Shown piece by piece: positions 1 to 8,924 of a stretch of DNA of 64,000 bases. The stretch's first letter is position 1, and every line of letters starts with the position of its first letter. The DNA lies in contig UBZP01000017.1 of NCBI GenBank assembly GCA_900469965.1, forward strand, positions 124,001-188,000. The letters are read 5' to 3'. The notes under the pieces are model-generated. The model was not told the origin of the DNA. It saw only the letters and a program-made list of their open reading frames with translations, and made no database searches. Source of the DNA: Hyphomicrobiales bacterium (GTDB taxonomy: Bacteria > Pseudomonadota > Alphaproteobacteria > Rhizobiales > Rhizobiaceae). Both the position numbers and the translations under genes were made by a program.

Positions 1-410
1 GGGGAAAAGGATGCCGCGATCGCCTTCGGGCCGAGGCCCGGAAAGCGGCTGCGGATCTCGGCCGGCCCCAGCTCCTCGAGATCGACGTCCCACGGCCTGG
101 CCGCCTCGGCGAAGGCGCGCATCTCGTCAAGGCCGGCCTGGCTGAAGATCAGCCGCAGGTGGCCGGTGGCACGAAACTCCACGTCCCGGCCCAGCATCCT
201 CGCGGCCTCTCCCCACAGCGCCAGCGAACGGCGCGCCAGGCCGAGCTGGGGGATATAGCGGCCGCTGCGACGGATGTTGCCGAAGGATGCGACCGTCGCC
301 CCGCTGCCGACCCGATTGCGTTCCAGGAGTGTCACCCGCACGCCGCGCCGCGCGAGAAAATATGCGGACGCGGCCCCCATCAGGCCGCCGCCCAGAACGA
401 TCGCGTCCAT
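1..410 (-). CDS. FAD-dependent oxidoreductase, DAO family (3' end outside window)
   Basis: Only the first about 136 codons are in the window. The ATG at 410 starts with MDAIVLGGGLMGAASAYFLA, a dinucleotide-binding GxGxxG-type motif, followed by the LLERNRVGSGAT segment typical of D-amino-acid/sarcosine/glycine oxidase-like flavoproteins (DAO fold). It is divergent from hyuA across a 208 bp control region with two LysR-type boxes. It could be the beta (substrate-oxidising) subunit of a three-part dehydrogenase whose other subunits, a small 2Fe-2S protein and an FAD/BFD-type protein, lie at 4695-6382. The family assignment is firm; the partnership is inference from HcnABC and octopine-oxidase systems. 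The substrate is unknown. Confidence 0.85.
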   Translation of the reverse strand, partial: MDAIVLGGGLMGAASAYFLARRGVRVTLLERNRVGSGATVASFGNIRRSGRYIPQLGLARRSLALWGEAARMLGRDVEFRATGHLRLIFSQAGLDEMRAFAEAARPWDVDLEELGPAEIRSRFPGLGPKAIAASFS

Positions 411-618
411 CGGTTCCCCGCGCTTCTGAATGGATTTCCAGCCTGCGCGATCCGGCAGGGCCAAGTCAAAGTCGAGGTTTTGCCTCTTCCATAAGTCAGG
501 CCTATGGGCTGGCCCGGACCCCGCATAAGTCGACCTTATGGCTCCTGCCCGTTTCGATCTTGGACCCTGCCGCGCCATTCGTGCCAGCCTTGCGGCATCA
601 CGGAGAAGGGGAACCGGA
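411..618. promoter_or_regulatory. Divergent control region with two LysR-type operators
   Basis: Between the minus-strand oxidoreductase and hyuA. Site 1 at 491-505 is ATAA-N7-CTAT inside the imperfect inverted repeat CCATA...TATGG (489-507). Site 2 at 525-539 is ATAA-N7-TTAT inside the perfect palindrome CATAAG-TCGAC-CTTATG (524-540). The two sites start 34 bp apart. This is the T-N11-A architecture of LysR-family operators such as those of OccR/NocR. The obvious candidate regulator is the LysR protein encoded at 6393-7307. A Shine-Dalgarno-like GGAGAAGGGG at 602-611 precedes the hyuA start. Confidence 0.7.
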
Positions 619-2703
619 ATGGTCAGCATGTCAGCGTCCGCCGCGAGCGAACTCGTCCAACAGGACTGGAAGATCGGCGTCGATATCGGCGGAACGTTCA
701 TCGATTTCTGCGCACTGGAGACCCGTTCGGGTCGCGTCGCCTCCTTGAAGGTTCTGACGACCCCCGATGATCCGGGCGCCGAGCTGATGACGGGCCTCAC
801 CCTGCTCGGTGAGAGGGAGGGTCTCGATCCCGCAACCGTCACCCGCTTCGTCCACGGCACCACCGTCGGCATCAACACCGTCATCCAGCGGCGAGGCGTG
901 ACGCTCGCGCTGCTGACCAATGCGGGCTTCGAGGATGTGATCGAGCTGGCGCGTTTGAGAATGCCCGACGTCTACTCGCTCTTCTGCTCCCGGCCGGAGC
1001 AGCTGATCGCGCGCGACATGGTCTTCGGCATCCCCGCCCGCCTGCGGGCGGACGGCAGCGAGGTGGAGCCACCGGATCTGCACGCGGTCGCCACGGCAGT
1101 CGCCAGGGCGAAGGCCGGCGGCGCTGCCGGCATCGTCGTCTCGTTCCTGCATTCCTGGCGCAACGACGCCCATGAGGCGGCGGTCAAAGAGGAGATCGCC
1201 CGCATCGCTCCCGAACTCTTTGTCTTCACCTCCTGCGAAGTCTGGCCGGTCATCCGCGAATACGAGCGGACCACCACGGCCATCCTGAACGGATACGTGC
1301 ACCCGCGCGTATCCGGCTATCTGGCGGCGCTGGAGGAGAAGCTGCTTTCGCGCGGCGTGACGGCGCCGGCGCTGCTCACCAAGTCGAACGGCGGCGTGAT
1401 GAACGCCGACGAAGGCAAGCGCTCCTGCGTCCAGATGCTGCTTTCCGGGACCGCCTCCGGCGTGATCGGCGCGGCCTGGCTCGCCCGTCGGGCCGGCGAG
1501 AAGCATATTCTGACCCTCGACATCGGCGGCACGTCGGCCGATTTCGCGCTGATCATCGACGGCGAGCCGCAGTTCGGCACTGGCGAACTGATCGGCGAGT
1601 TCCCCCTGCACATTCCGTCCGTCTCCGTCAGTTCGATCGGCATCGGCGGTGGCTCGATCGCCAGCGTCGATGCGCAGGGCGTCGTGAGGGTCGGACCGGA
1701 ATCGGCGGGCTCGACACCGGGACCTGCCTGCTACGGGCGCGGTGGCATGGAAGCCACCGTCACCGACGCCATGGCCGTCTGCGGGTGGCTCGGCCACAGC
1801 CAGATGGCCTATGGACAGCTGCAGATCGATGTCGGGCTGGCCCGTGCGGCGGTGACGCGGCTGGCGGAAAAGATCGGCCGCACGGCAGAGGAGGCCGCCC
1901 AGGCCATCCTCGATATCGCGATTTCGGAAATGTTCGTGGAAGTCGAGAAGCTGGCCTCGCGGGCCGGCGTCGATCTGCGGGAGTTCACGCTGATGCCGTT
2001 CGGCGGCGGCGGACCGATGCTGGGGGCGTTCCTTGCCCGCGAGTTCAAGATGGCGAGGGTCATCGGCCCGCCGCGGCCCGGCGTCGTCTCGGCGCTGGGC
2101 GGCCTGGTGGCCGACCTGCGCGGCGACTTCATCCGCACGGTGTTCACCCATCTCTCCGACGCCGCGGCGCCGCAATTGCGCGCGGCGCTGGAATCGCTTG
2201 CAGCGGAGGGGCGCGGCTGGCTCGCCAGGCAGGGCCATGCCGGCGCCGCGACGCTGAATGTCTCTGCCGACATGCGCTATGTCGGCCAGAGCTTCGAGAT
2301 CGAGGTGCCGATCCAGGCGGCCTGGATCGCCGAGAACAGGTTCGGCGCGATCGAAGAAGCCTTCCACGCCATGCACGCCCGGCTCTACGACTTCCACGAT
2401 CCGGACGGAGCGATCGAGATCGTCAACCTGCGCCTTTCGTCAATCGGCGCCGGCCCCGCACTGGATCTCCCGGTCGACACCGGCGAAGCCGGCAAGACGG
2501 CGCAGCCCGAGCGCGAGATCCCGGTCTTTACAGGTGGGGCCTTCGAATGGATCGGCCTCTATCGGCGCGATCGTCTGCGGCCCGGCAGCTCCTTTGCCGG
2601 CCCCGCGGTCGTTGCACAGGAGGATACGACCTTCGCGATCCCGAGCGGCACGCATGTCGAGGTCGACCGTCACCTGAACCTGCACCTCACCTTCGCGGAG
2701 TAA
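619..2703 (+). CDS. hyuA: Hydantoinase/oxoprolinase family protein, subunit A
   Basis: About 694 aa. Family members use ATP to open cyclic amides (5-oxoproline, N-methylhydantoin) or carboxylate acetone/acetophenone, as a heteromer with subunit B. GVDIGGTF at residues 20-27 and a second phosphate-binding repeat LDIGGTSADF near residue 297 are the actin-fold ATP signatures of the HyuA/OplA family; GGGSIASVD and a glycine-rich FGGGGP follow. I chose the ATG at 619 over longer reading because GGAGAAGGGG lies just upstream; the next ATG is at 628. hyuB starts 6 bp after the stop. The exact substrate cannot be read from sequence. Confidence 0.92.
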   Translation: MVSMSASAASELVQQDWKIGVDIGGTFIDFCALETRSGRVASLKVLTTPDDPGAELMTGLTLLGEREGLDPATVTRFVHGTTVGINTVIQRRGVTLALLTNAGFEDVIELARLRMPDVYSLFCSRPEQLIARDMVFGIPARLRADGSEVEPPDLHAVATAVARAKAGGAAGIVVSFLHSWRNDAHEAAVKEEIARIAPELFVFTSCEVWPVIREYERTTTAILNGYVHPRVSGYLAALEEKLLSRGVTAPALLTKSNGGVMNADEGKRSCVQMLLSGTASGVIGAAWLARRAGEKHILTLDIGGTSADFALIIDGEPQFGTGELIGEFPLHIPSVSVSSIGIGGGSIASVDAQGVVRVGPESAGSTPGPACYGRGGMEATVTDAMAVCGWLGHSQMAYGQLQIDVGLARAAVTRLAEKIGRTAEEAAQAILDIAISEMFVEVEKLASRAGVDLREFTLMPFGGGGPMLGAFLAREFKMARVIGPPRPGVVSALGGLVADLRGDFIRTVFTHLSDAAAPQLRAALESLAAEGRGWLARQGHAGAATLNVSADMRYVGQSFEIEVPIQAAWIAENRFGAIEEAFHAMHARLYDFHDPDGAIEIVNLRLSSIGAGPALDLPVDTGEAGKTAQPEREIPVFTGGAFEWIGLYRRDRLRPGSSFAGPAVVAQEDTTFAIPSGTHVEVDRHLNLHLTFAE

Positions 2704-2709
2704 CAGCCC

Positions 2710-4698
2710 ATGTTCGATCCTTTGAACCTTCAGGTGTTCGCCAACCACACGCGGGCTGCCGCCGAGAACATGGCCTATACGCTGCAGCGGACGGCGCATT
2801 CCGCCTTCGTCAAGGAGACGGAAGACTTCACGGTCATGCTGATCAACCGTAAGGGCGAGACCTTCGGCGTGCCGATGGGGCTCGGTGCGACGTGGTATCC
2901 GGGGCTGACCTATTCCCGGGCGATCGAGATGATCGACGACTACAGGCCCGGGGATGTCGCGTTCACGAACGATCCCTATTCCTGCTTCGTCGCGACGCAT
3001 GCGCCGGATACGCACCTGTGGAAGCCGGTGTTCTTCGAGGGCGAGATCATCGCCTGGACGGGCGGCCATATCCACAACACCGACATGGGCGGCGCGGTGC
3101 CGGCCTCGCTGTCGCGGGCCCTGACCGAGATCCATCAGGAGGGTATCCGCTTCCCGCCGATGAAGCTGGTCAACGAAGGTGTCTTCGACGAGGACATCCT
3201 GAAGATCATGACCACGAACGTGCGCAAGCCCGATCTCAACATCGGCGACATGAAGGCTCTGGTCGGCGCCCTGAACACGGGGGAACGGAAGATCCTCGCC
3301 ATGGTCGAGAAATTCGGCAAGGAGGCCTTCCTGGAGGGCACCGAAGTGCTGCTCGACCATGCCGAAGCGCAGGCGCGCGATCTGCTGCGCTCCATGCCGG
3401 ACGGAACCTGGGAATTCGTCGACTATGCCGACGAGGATTCCGTTGAGGCCAATCCGTGCCGCCTGAAGCTGACACTGACGATCCGTGGCGACGAGGCGCT
3501 CCTCGATTTCACCGGTTCGGACCCGCAGCTCGGTTCCTCGCTCAACGTGCCCTCGGGCGGTGATCCGCGCCACACCATGCTTCTGGTCGGCGTCTACTAC
3601 GTGCTCTACACGCTGAACCCGAAGATCCTCCTGAACACCGGGCTGACGCGGCCCTTCACCTGCATCACGCCGAAAGGCAGCGTGCTGAACCCGATCGCGC
3701 CGGCGGCCGTCGGCATGCGTTCGCTGACCTGCGCCCGCCTGCGTTCGGTCATCTTCGGTGCCTTCAACCAGGCCGTGCCGGAAAAGCTGCCGGCAGCACC
3801 CGCGGGCAACAACTGCATCGTCAACGTGATGACCACGGACGAACGGAACGGCCTCACCGTGATCGCCGCCGTCAATCCGGTGGTCGGCGGCGGCGGCGGC
3901 ATGCCCCATCGCGATGGAACCAACGGCTCCGGCGCCGATGCGGCCTATCTCAAGAACACGCCGATCGAGATCACCGAGACGGAAGTGCCGATCGAGTTCG
4001 TCAAATACGGGCTCGCCAGGGACAGCGGCGGCGCCGGACGCTGGCGCGGCGGCCTTGCCACCGAAATGGCCTTCCGGGTCTTTTCGCCCGGCAGCCGCAT
4101 CACCGCCCGCAACCGCGACCGCAGCTTCTTCCGCCCCTGGGGCACGTTGGGCGGCAAGGCTGCCGGCCTGTCGGACATGGTTCTCAATCCCGGCGGGGAC
4201 GACTACCGGCGTCTCGGCAACATCGACACCGCGATCCTGCAGCCCGGCGACGTTCTGGAAATCCGTTCCGCCGGCGGCGGCGGGCGCGGCAATCCGCTCG
4301 AGCGCGAGACCTGGCGGGTGGCGCAGGACGTCGCGCGCGGCTACGTTTCGCCAGAGGCCGCGGAACGCGACTACGGGGTCGTCATCCGAAACGGCGCGGT
4401 GGACGAGGCGAAGACCGAGAAGCTCAGGGCCGCCCGCACGGCATCTTCCGCGCACTTCCACTATGGTCCCGAGCGCGAGGGCTACGAGGCGCAATGGACG
4501 CCGGCAGCCTACGACCTGTTGACGGACATTCTGCAGGGCCTGCCCATCCACTGGCGCTTCTTCACCAAGACGGAGATCTTCCGCCGCATGAAGGGTCGCG
4601 CGGGAGCCGAAGGCGTGGCCGCCGCGTTCGCGGATGTCCGGGCGCGTTTCAGGGAGATGCCCGAGCCCGTGATCGCCAGAAGAGAGGCTGCCGAATGA
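2710..4698 (+). CDS. hyuB: Hydantoinase/oxoprolinase family protein, subunit B
   Basis: 662 aa, full length for HyuB. Diagnostic stretches are GGHIHNTDMGG near residue 120, GSSLNVPSGG in the middle, GGGGGMPHRDGTNGS near 400 and SAGGGGRGNPLERE near the end; these glycine-rich loops are conserved across N-methylhydantoinase B and the C half of 5-oxoprolinase. It should form the HyuAB complex with the product encoded 6 bp upstream. Its stop overlaps the ATG of the next gene (ATGA at 4695-4698), so ring opening and the downstream dehydrogenase subunits are translationally coupled. The substrate is inferred to be a lactam or imide. Confidence 0.92.
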   Translation: MFDPLNLQVFANHTRAAAENMAYTLQRTAHSAFVKETEDFTVMLINRKGETFGVPMGLGATWYPGLTYSRAIEMIDDYRPGDVAFTNDPYSCFVATHAPDTHLWKPVFFEGEIIAWTGGHIHNTDMGGAVPASLSRALTEIHQEGIRFPPMKLVNEGVFDEDILKIMTTNVRKPDLNIGDMKALVGALNTGERKILAMVEKFGKEAFLEGTEVLLDHAEAQARDLLRSMPDGTWEFVDYADEDSVEANPCRLKLTLTIRGDEALLDFTGSDPQLGSSLNVPSGGDPRHTMLLVGVYYVLYTLNPKILLNTGLTRPFTCITPKGSVLNPIAPAAVGMRSLTCARLRSVIFGAFNQAVPEKLPAAPAGNNCIVNVMTTDERNGLTVIAAVNPVVGGGGGMPHRDGTNGSGADAAYLKNTPIEITETEVPIEFVKYGLARDSGGAGRWRGGLATEMAFRVFSPGSRITARNRDRSFFRPWGTLGGKAAGLSDMVLNPGGDDYRRLGNIDTAILQPGDVLEIRSAGGGGRGNPLERETWRVAQDVARGYVSPEAAERDYGVVIRNGAVDEAKTEKLRAARTASSAHFHYGPEREGYEAQWTPAAYDLLTDILQGLPIHWRFFTKTEIFRRMKGRAGAEGVAAAFADVRARFREMPEPVIARREAAE

Positions 4699-5018
4699 CA
4701 TCCGGACCGCAGGCCGCCGGGCAGGCAGGGCGAATGGTGCGCCTTGCCGATCGGGACAGGCCACGGGTCCGGTTCCGGCTGGACGGCGCCGATTGCGCCG
4801 CACTTGCCGGCGACACGGTGCTGACGGCGGTGCTGGTTTCGGCGCCCGCCGTCCGGCAGTCGGAGTTCGGACCGGAGCGGCGGGCGGGTTTCTGTCTCAT
4901 GGGCGCCTGCCAGGACTGCTGGCTCTGGCAGGAGGACGGCGGGCGGCTTCGCGCCTGCTCGACGCTGATCGCCGAGGGCATGCAGCTGCGGACCGTGCCG
5001 CCGGAGGATTGGCAATGA
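4695..5018 (+). CDS. Small (2Fe-2S)-binding protein, HcnA/octopine-oxidase gamma-like
   Basis: 107 aa. Cys67, Cys72, Cys75 and Cys88 (C-X4-C-X2-C-X12-C in a GFCLMGACQDC context) match a 2Fe-2S ferredoxin-like domain of the small subunit of bacterial three-component amine dehydrogenases (HcnA, OoxC/NoxC, hydroxyproline dehydrogenase gamma). The start is fixed by the ATGA overlap with hyuB and the stop by another ATGA overlap with the following FAD gene. It should pass electrons between flavins. I see no sequence clue to the electron acceptor. Confidence 0.85.
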   Translation: MTSGPQAAGQAGRMVRLADRDRPRVRFRLDGADCAALAGDTVLTAVLVSAPAVRQSEFGPERRAGFCLMGACQDCWLWQEDGGRLRACSTLIAEGMQLRTVPPEDWQ

Positions 5019-6382
5019 CGGTGCCCGGCGCGGAAAGAATTGTGATCGTCGGTGCCGGCCCGGCCGGCATCCGCGCCGCCGAAACGCTGGTGAATGCCGG
5101 CATCCGGCCGGTGGTGATCGACGAGGGCATGAAGGCCGGAGGCCAGATCTACCGCAGGCCGCCGGAAGGATTCACGCGCCCGCCCGAGACGCTCTACGGA
5201 TCCGAAGCCCGCAAGGCTGTCACCCTTCACACGCTGTTCGACCGTATGGTCGCCGCTGGCGAGATCGACTATCACCCACAGAGCTCGGTGCTGGCGATCG
5301 CCGGCAATCTCCTGCAGGCGCTGGCCCACGGCGGCCGCAGGGACTTCACCTACGACCGCCTCATCCTCGCCACCGGTGCCATGGATCGGCTGGCGCCGGT
5401 TCCCGGCTGGCAGGCGCCCGGCGTCTACAGCCTCGGGGCCACGCAGATCGCTCTGAAGGCCCAGGGTGTCGCGCTCGGCCGCCGGATCGTCCTGGCGGGA
5501 TCCGGCCCGCTTCTGACCCTGGTCGCCGTCCAGTTGCTCAAGGCCGGCGCGGAAATCGCTGCAATCCTCGATACCTCCTCGCTCGGCGACCAGATGGCCG
5601 GACTTCCGGGCATGATGGTGCGGCCCGGCCTGGTTCTGCGCGGCCTTGTCATGCGCGCAAAACTCGGCCGGCTCTATCACGCCGGCGTCAGGCTCGACGG
5701 CATCGAGACGGACGGACGCGGGCCGGTCGGCATGCGCTGGCGGGACGCGCGCGGCAGAGCGCATTTCACCGAATGCGACATGGTCGGGCTCGGGTGGCAT
5801 CTGCGCGCCGAAACGCAGCTTGCCGGCCTGGCGGGCTGCGCATTCGACTATGACGGGGACTGGGCGCAATGGCTGCCGCGCACCGATCGGATGGGCCGCG
5901 CTGGCGAAGGGCTCTATCTGGCCGGCGACGGGTTGCGGATCCTGGGCGCGGATGGGGCGGAAGTCGCGGGGCGGCTCGCGGCGGCGGCGTGTCTTGCGGA
6001 CATGGGCCTGCCGTCGCCGGATGTGGCGGCCGATCTGCGCCGGCTGGATCGTTGCGAGCGCTTTGCCCGCGCCATGGCACGCGCCTTTCCCTGGCCCGCC
6101 GAGAGCGTCCGCGCCGTACCGGACGAGACGATCGTCTGCCGTTGCGAAGGCGTTACAGCCGGCCAGTTGCGCGAGAGCGTCGCCTATGGCGGCGGCGAAG
6201 CCAACCGGGTCAAGTCGCTCGCACGCGTTGGCATGGGGCGCTGCCAGGGGCGCTACTGCCAGCTCGCCGGCGCCGAGTTGATTGCCGGCAAGGCCGGGAT
6301 CAAGGTCTGCGACGCGGGACGGCTGCGGGAACAGGCGCCGGTGAGGCCGGTGCCGATCGGCGCATGGGTTCGCGATGCCTGA
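5015..6382 (+). CDS. NAD(P)/FAD-dependent oxidoreductase with C-terminal BFD-like Fe-S domain
   Basis: 455 aa. An N-terminal FAD-binding motif IVIVGAGPAGIRAAE (residues about 9-23) and a second nucleotide-binding fold near residue 155 (IVLAGSGPLLTLVA) are followed by a C-terminal BFD-like domain with CRCEG near residue 375 and GRCQGRYC near 410, four cysteines placed to hold a 2Fe-2S cluster. This is the architecture of HcnB and of octopine/nopaline oxidase subunit A. It is the last gene of the hyuAB operon and lies 10 bp from the convergent lysR stop. With the 2Fe-2S protein and the DAO-type protein at 1-410 it could make a heterotrimeric amine or amino-acid dehydrogenase. Confidence 0.88.
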   Translation: MTVPGAERIVIVGAGPAGIRAAETLVNAGIRPVVIDEGMKAGGQIYRRPPEGFTRPPETLYGSEARKAVTLHTLFDRMVAAGEIDYHPQSSVLAIAGNLLQALAHGGRRDFTYDRLILATGAMDRLAPVPGWQAPGVYSLGATQIALKAQGVALGRRIVLAGSGPLLTLVAVQLLKAGAEIAAILDTSSLGDQMAGLPGMMVRPGLVLRGLVMRAKLGRLYHAGVRLDGIETDGRGPVGMRWRDARGRAHFTECDMVGLGWHLRAETQLAGLAGCAFDYDGDWAQWLPRTDRMGRAGEGLYLAGDGLRILGADGAEVAGRLAAAACLADMGLPSPDVAADLRRLDRCERFARAMARAFPWPAESVRAVPDETIVCRCEGVTAGQLRESVAYGGGEANRVKSLARVGMGRCQGRYCQLAGAELIAGKAGIKVCDAGRLREQAPVRPVPIGAWVRDA

Positions 6383-6392
6383 CCGGGCAGCG

Positions 6393-7307
6393 TCAGGCGG
6401 TCTTCGGCGCCGGACTTTCCGCATTCAGGACCGCAACGCAGGCTGCCCGAAGGTCGTCGCGCATGGCGAGATGGCTTCCCGTCAGCGGGCGGTCCCGGCT
6501 GGTCAGCAAGGCAATCGGCACGGAGATCTTCTGCTGGAGCGGCCGGCGGACGAGACCCGGAAACTGCTGCCACGGCAGGAGGCCGTCGACGATCGCCACG
6601 CCAAAGCCGTCGCGCACGAAGGGAAGGGCCGTGATGGAGATGTCGATCTCGATGGCCGGGTTGAATATCTGCTTCTCCGCCGCTGCCGCGGCGACCAGCA
6701 GCCGGCCGGGCAAGGTGCCGGCACGGTAGGATATCAACGTCTCGTTCTGGAGGTCGGCAAAGGCGATCTGGGCCCGTTCGGCCAGCGGATGTCGTTCAGG
6801 GACGATGCAAACCAGGTCGGTATGGCCGAGCGTCTCCACATCGATGCCCGTGCGGGGCTTGTTGTTCATCACGAGGCCGAGCGGTGCGTCGCCGTCGCGG
6901 ATCATGTCGACGATGTTGACCAAGGGGGCGATCAGCGAGCGCACGACGATATCGGGATGGGACGCGCGAAACGAGAGCAGCGCCCTGGGCACGATCGACA
7001 TCGCCGGCGGCGCCGAAGCCGCCACCCGGATCAGCCCGGTGCGGCCGAAGCGCATGTCCGTGGTGCGTCTGCGCAGGGCGCTGAGTTCGGAAAAGATCCG
7101 CTCGCATTCCGGATAGAGCTCCTCGGCTTCCCGGGTCGGGATCAGCTTGCCGCGGACCCGGTTGAACAGCTTGAAACCCAGCTGGTCTTCGGCATGCAGC
7201 AGGATCTGGCTGAGCGCCGGCTGCGATATGTTGAGCATGGCAGCGGCGCCGGTCACCGTCCCGTTCCGCATCAGCATGCAAAAGACCTCGAGTTGCCGTG
7301 CCTGCAT
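6393..7307 (-). CDS. LysR family transcriptional regulator
   Basis: 304 aa. The N-terminal winged helix (VTGAAAMLNISQPALSQILL, residues about 18-37) is typical of LysR-type regulators, and the C-terminal part is a periplasmic-binding-like effector domain. It lies 44 bp downstream of the DAO-type oxidase gene on the same strand and probably shares its transcript. The two ATAA-N7-TTAT-type sites in the hyuA divergent promoter fit an OccR/NocR-like regulator, so this is the likely activator of the island. The effector is unknown, probably the substrate. Confidence 0.9.
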   Translation of the reverse strand: MQARQLEVFCMLMRNGTVTGAAAMLNISQPALSQILLHAEDQLGFKLFNRVRGKLIPTREAEELYPECERIFSELSALRRRTTDMRFGRTGLIRVAASAPPAMSIVPRALLSFRASHPDIVVRSLIAPLVNIVDMIRDGDAPLGLVMNNKPRTGIDVETLGHTDLVCIVPERHPLAERAQIAFADLQNETLISYRAGTLPGRLLVAAAAAEKQIFNPAIEIDISITALPFVRDGFGVAIVDGLLPWQQFPGLVRRPLQQKISVPIALLTSRDRPLTGSHLAMRDDLRAACVAVLNAESPAPKTA

Positions 7308-7351
7308 TCGGACGTCCTGTGGTTCTCAATGGCAGCCTGGCGTATCGGAAA

Positions 7352-8677
7352 TCAGAAATCCGCCACCTTGCCCCAGGCGGAGGCCTGGAAGCGCTTGGGA
7401 TGGTAGGGCTCCGGATCGACGATCGGGGTGGCAGCGGTGACGATGTCGGCGATCAGATGACCGGCGCCGGGACCGATGCCGAAACCATGGCCGCTGAAGC
7501 CGGCGGCCAGGATGAAGCCCGGAACGGTTGCCACCTCGCCGATGGCCGGCACGCCGTCTGGGGTCGAATCGATGTACCCGGCCCAGCTTGCCGCAATACG
7601 GCGCCCGCCGATCGAAGGGAGAAGCTCGATGGCGCGCTGATGCGTCAGCCTGACCGTCCTGCGGTCGACGGCCGGATCGAGGATGCGCATCTGCTCCATC
7701 GGCGTCGGGCGGTCGAGGCGCCAGCCGGCCAAGCTCTCGTGGCCGCTGCGGATGCCCTCGAGGCCTCCCGGCGACAGGCTGCGCCAGCGGCGCATGAACA
7801 TCGGCAGGAACTGGCCGGCGAAGCGCATGTTCTGGGCCGTGGGATCGACCCGTCCCCGCCCGCTGATGGCCAATGTGTGGCCGCCGTCGCCCCGCCTGGT
7901 CACCGAGACGCGGGCCGTATGAAGGGCATCGGGCAGATCGCCCGCGCCCGGTTCGACCGACAGGATCGAGGAGCGGACCGAGGCCTGCGGAAAACGGATG
8001 CCGAGCTGGCGGCAGAAGGACGAGGCCCAGGCCCCGCCGGCGAGAACGGCGATCTTCGTTCTGATCGTGCCATGCTCCGTCACGACTGCCGAAAGCCTGC
8101 CGCCTTCGAGCTCGATGCCGCGTGCGGCGCAGCTCTGGTGCACCGTGCCGCCGAGCTTCGCAATGGCCCGGGCCACCGCCGGCGCGGCATTGGCCGGATC
8201 GGCGGTCCCGTCCGAAGGCGAGAACACGCCGCCCTTCCAGGTGCGGCCGGTCGCCTTGCCGCGCTCGCTGGCCTCGGCGCTGTCGAGCATGCAGGTGGTG
8301 ACCCCCACCGTGCGGGCAAAGTCCCTCCAGCGGACCCAGCCAGCCAACTCTTCCTCATCGTCGCTCAGGTAGAGTAGGCCGCAACGCCGGAAGCCCGTAT
8401 CCTCGCCGCTCTCGGCGGCGAAACGCTCCCAGAGGTCCAGGCTGCTGGTCGCCATCGGAAGTTCGCGCGCGTCACGGTTCTGCTGGCGGCACCAGCCCCA
8501 GTTGCGGCTCGACTGCTCGGCACCGACACGGCCCTTCTCGACGAGCGCCACCTTCAGGCCGCGCCTGACCAGGTAGTAGGCGGCGAAGACGCCGACGATG
8601 CCGGCGCCGATGACGACCGCATCCGCAGCCTGCGGCAATCCGGCGTCGGTTTCCACGAGCGCGAGCGGTGCTGGCAT
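7352..8677 (-). CDS. FAD-dependent oxidoreductase, DAO family
   Basis: 441 aa from the ATG at 8677, which has GGGAG about 10 bases upstream; a longer reading to 8863 adds a poor, low-complexity N-terminus. AVVIGAGIVGVFAAYYLVRR near residue 20 binds FAD; GAEQSSRNWGWCRQQ is the DAO-family flavin-contact region. The product should oxidise an amine or amino acid to an imine, reducing FAD. It shares family with the truncated protein at 1-410 but is a separate gene. Divergent from the AsnC/Lrp regulator and co-oriented with lysR, it may be controlled by the former. Confidence 0.88.
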   Translation of the reverse strand: MPAPLALVETDAGLPQAADAVVIGAGIVGVFAAYYLVRRGLKVALVEKGRVGAEQSSRNWGWCRQQNRDARELPMATSSLDLWERFAAESGEDTGFRRCGLLYLSDDEEELAGWVRWRDFARTVGVTTCMLDSAEASERGKATGRTWKGGVFSPSDGTADPANAAPAVARAIAKLGGTVHQSCAARGIELEGGRLSAVVTEHGTIRTKIAVLAGGAWASSFCRQLGIRFPQASVRSSILSVEPGAGDLPDALHTARVSVTRRGDGGHTLAISGRGRVDPTAQNMRFAGQFLPMFMRRWRSLSPGGLEGIRSGHESLAGWRLDRPTPMEQMRILDPAVDRRTVRLTHQRAIELLPSIGGRRIAASWAGYIDSTPDGVPAIGEVATVPGFILAAGFSGHGFGIGPGAGHLIADIVTAATPIVDPEPYHPKRFQASAWGKVADF

Positions 8678-8855
8678 GAACTTCAATCTCCCGGGGCGTG
8701 ACCTGGTTCCTGCTTCAGCATAGTGGTGGCGGCCGCGCGGAGGTTGCCGCACATGCCCGCGGGACAGCACAAGATTCCACACGTGGCCGATGATCCAGCG
8801 TATTGTGCCGGTCGTTCTTGCGCAGAATGAAATAGACAAGGAAAGCCAGAGTGTT

Positions 8856-8874
8856 AATGTCAATTCGAAACATT
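8856..8874. promoter_or_regulatory. Inverted repeat AATGT-N9-ACATT, possible AsnC/Lrp operator
   Basis: AATGT (8856-8860) and ACATT (8870-8874) are perfect inverted arms separated by 9 AT-rich bases, in the 247 bp divergent region between the FAD oxidase and the Lrp-type gene. The AT-rich ATAAAAT at 8881-8887 could be a -10 element. Lrp/AsnC proteins bind such short palindromes and often autoregulate. The assignment rests on position and symmetry only. Confidence 0.4.
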
Positions 8875-8924
8875 TGCGGCATAAAATGCTGCAAGCCGCC
8901 GGCCGCCGCAGGAGGTGTCAGCAC

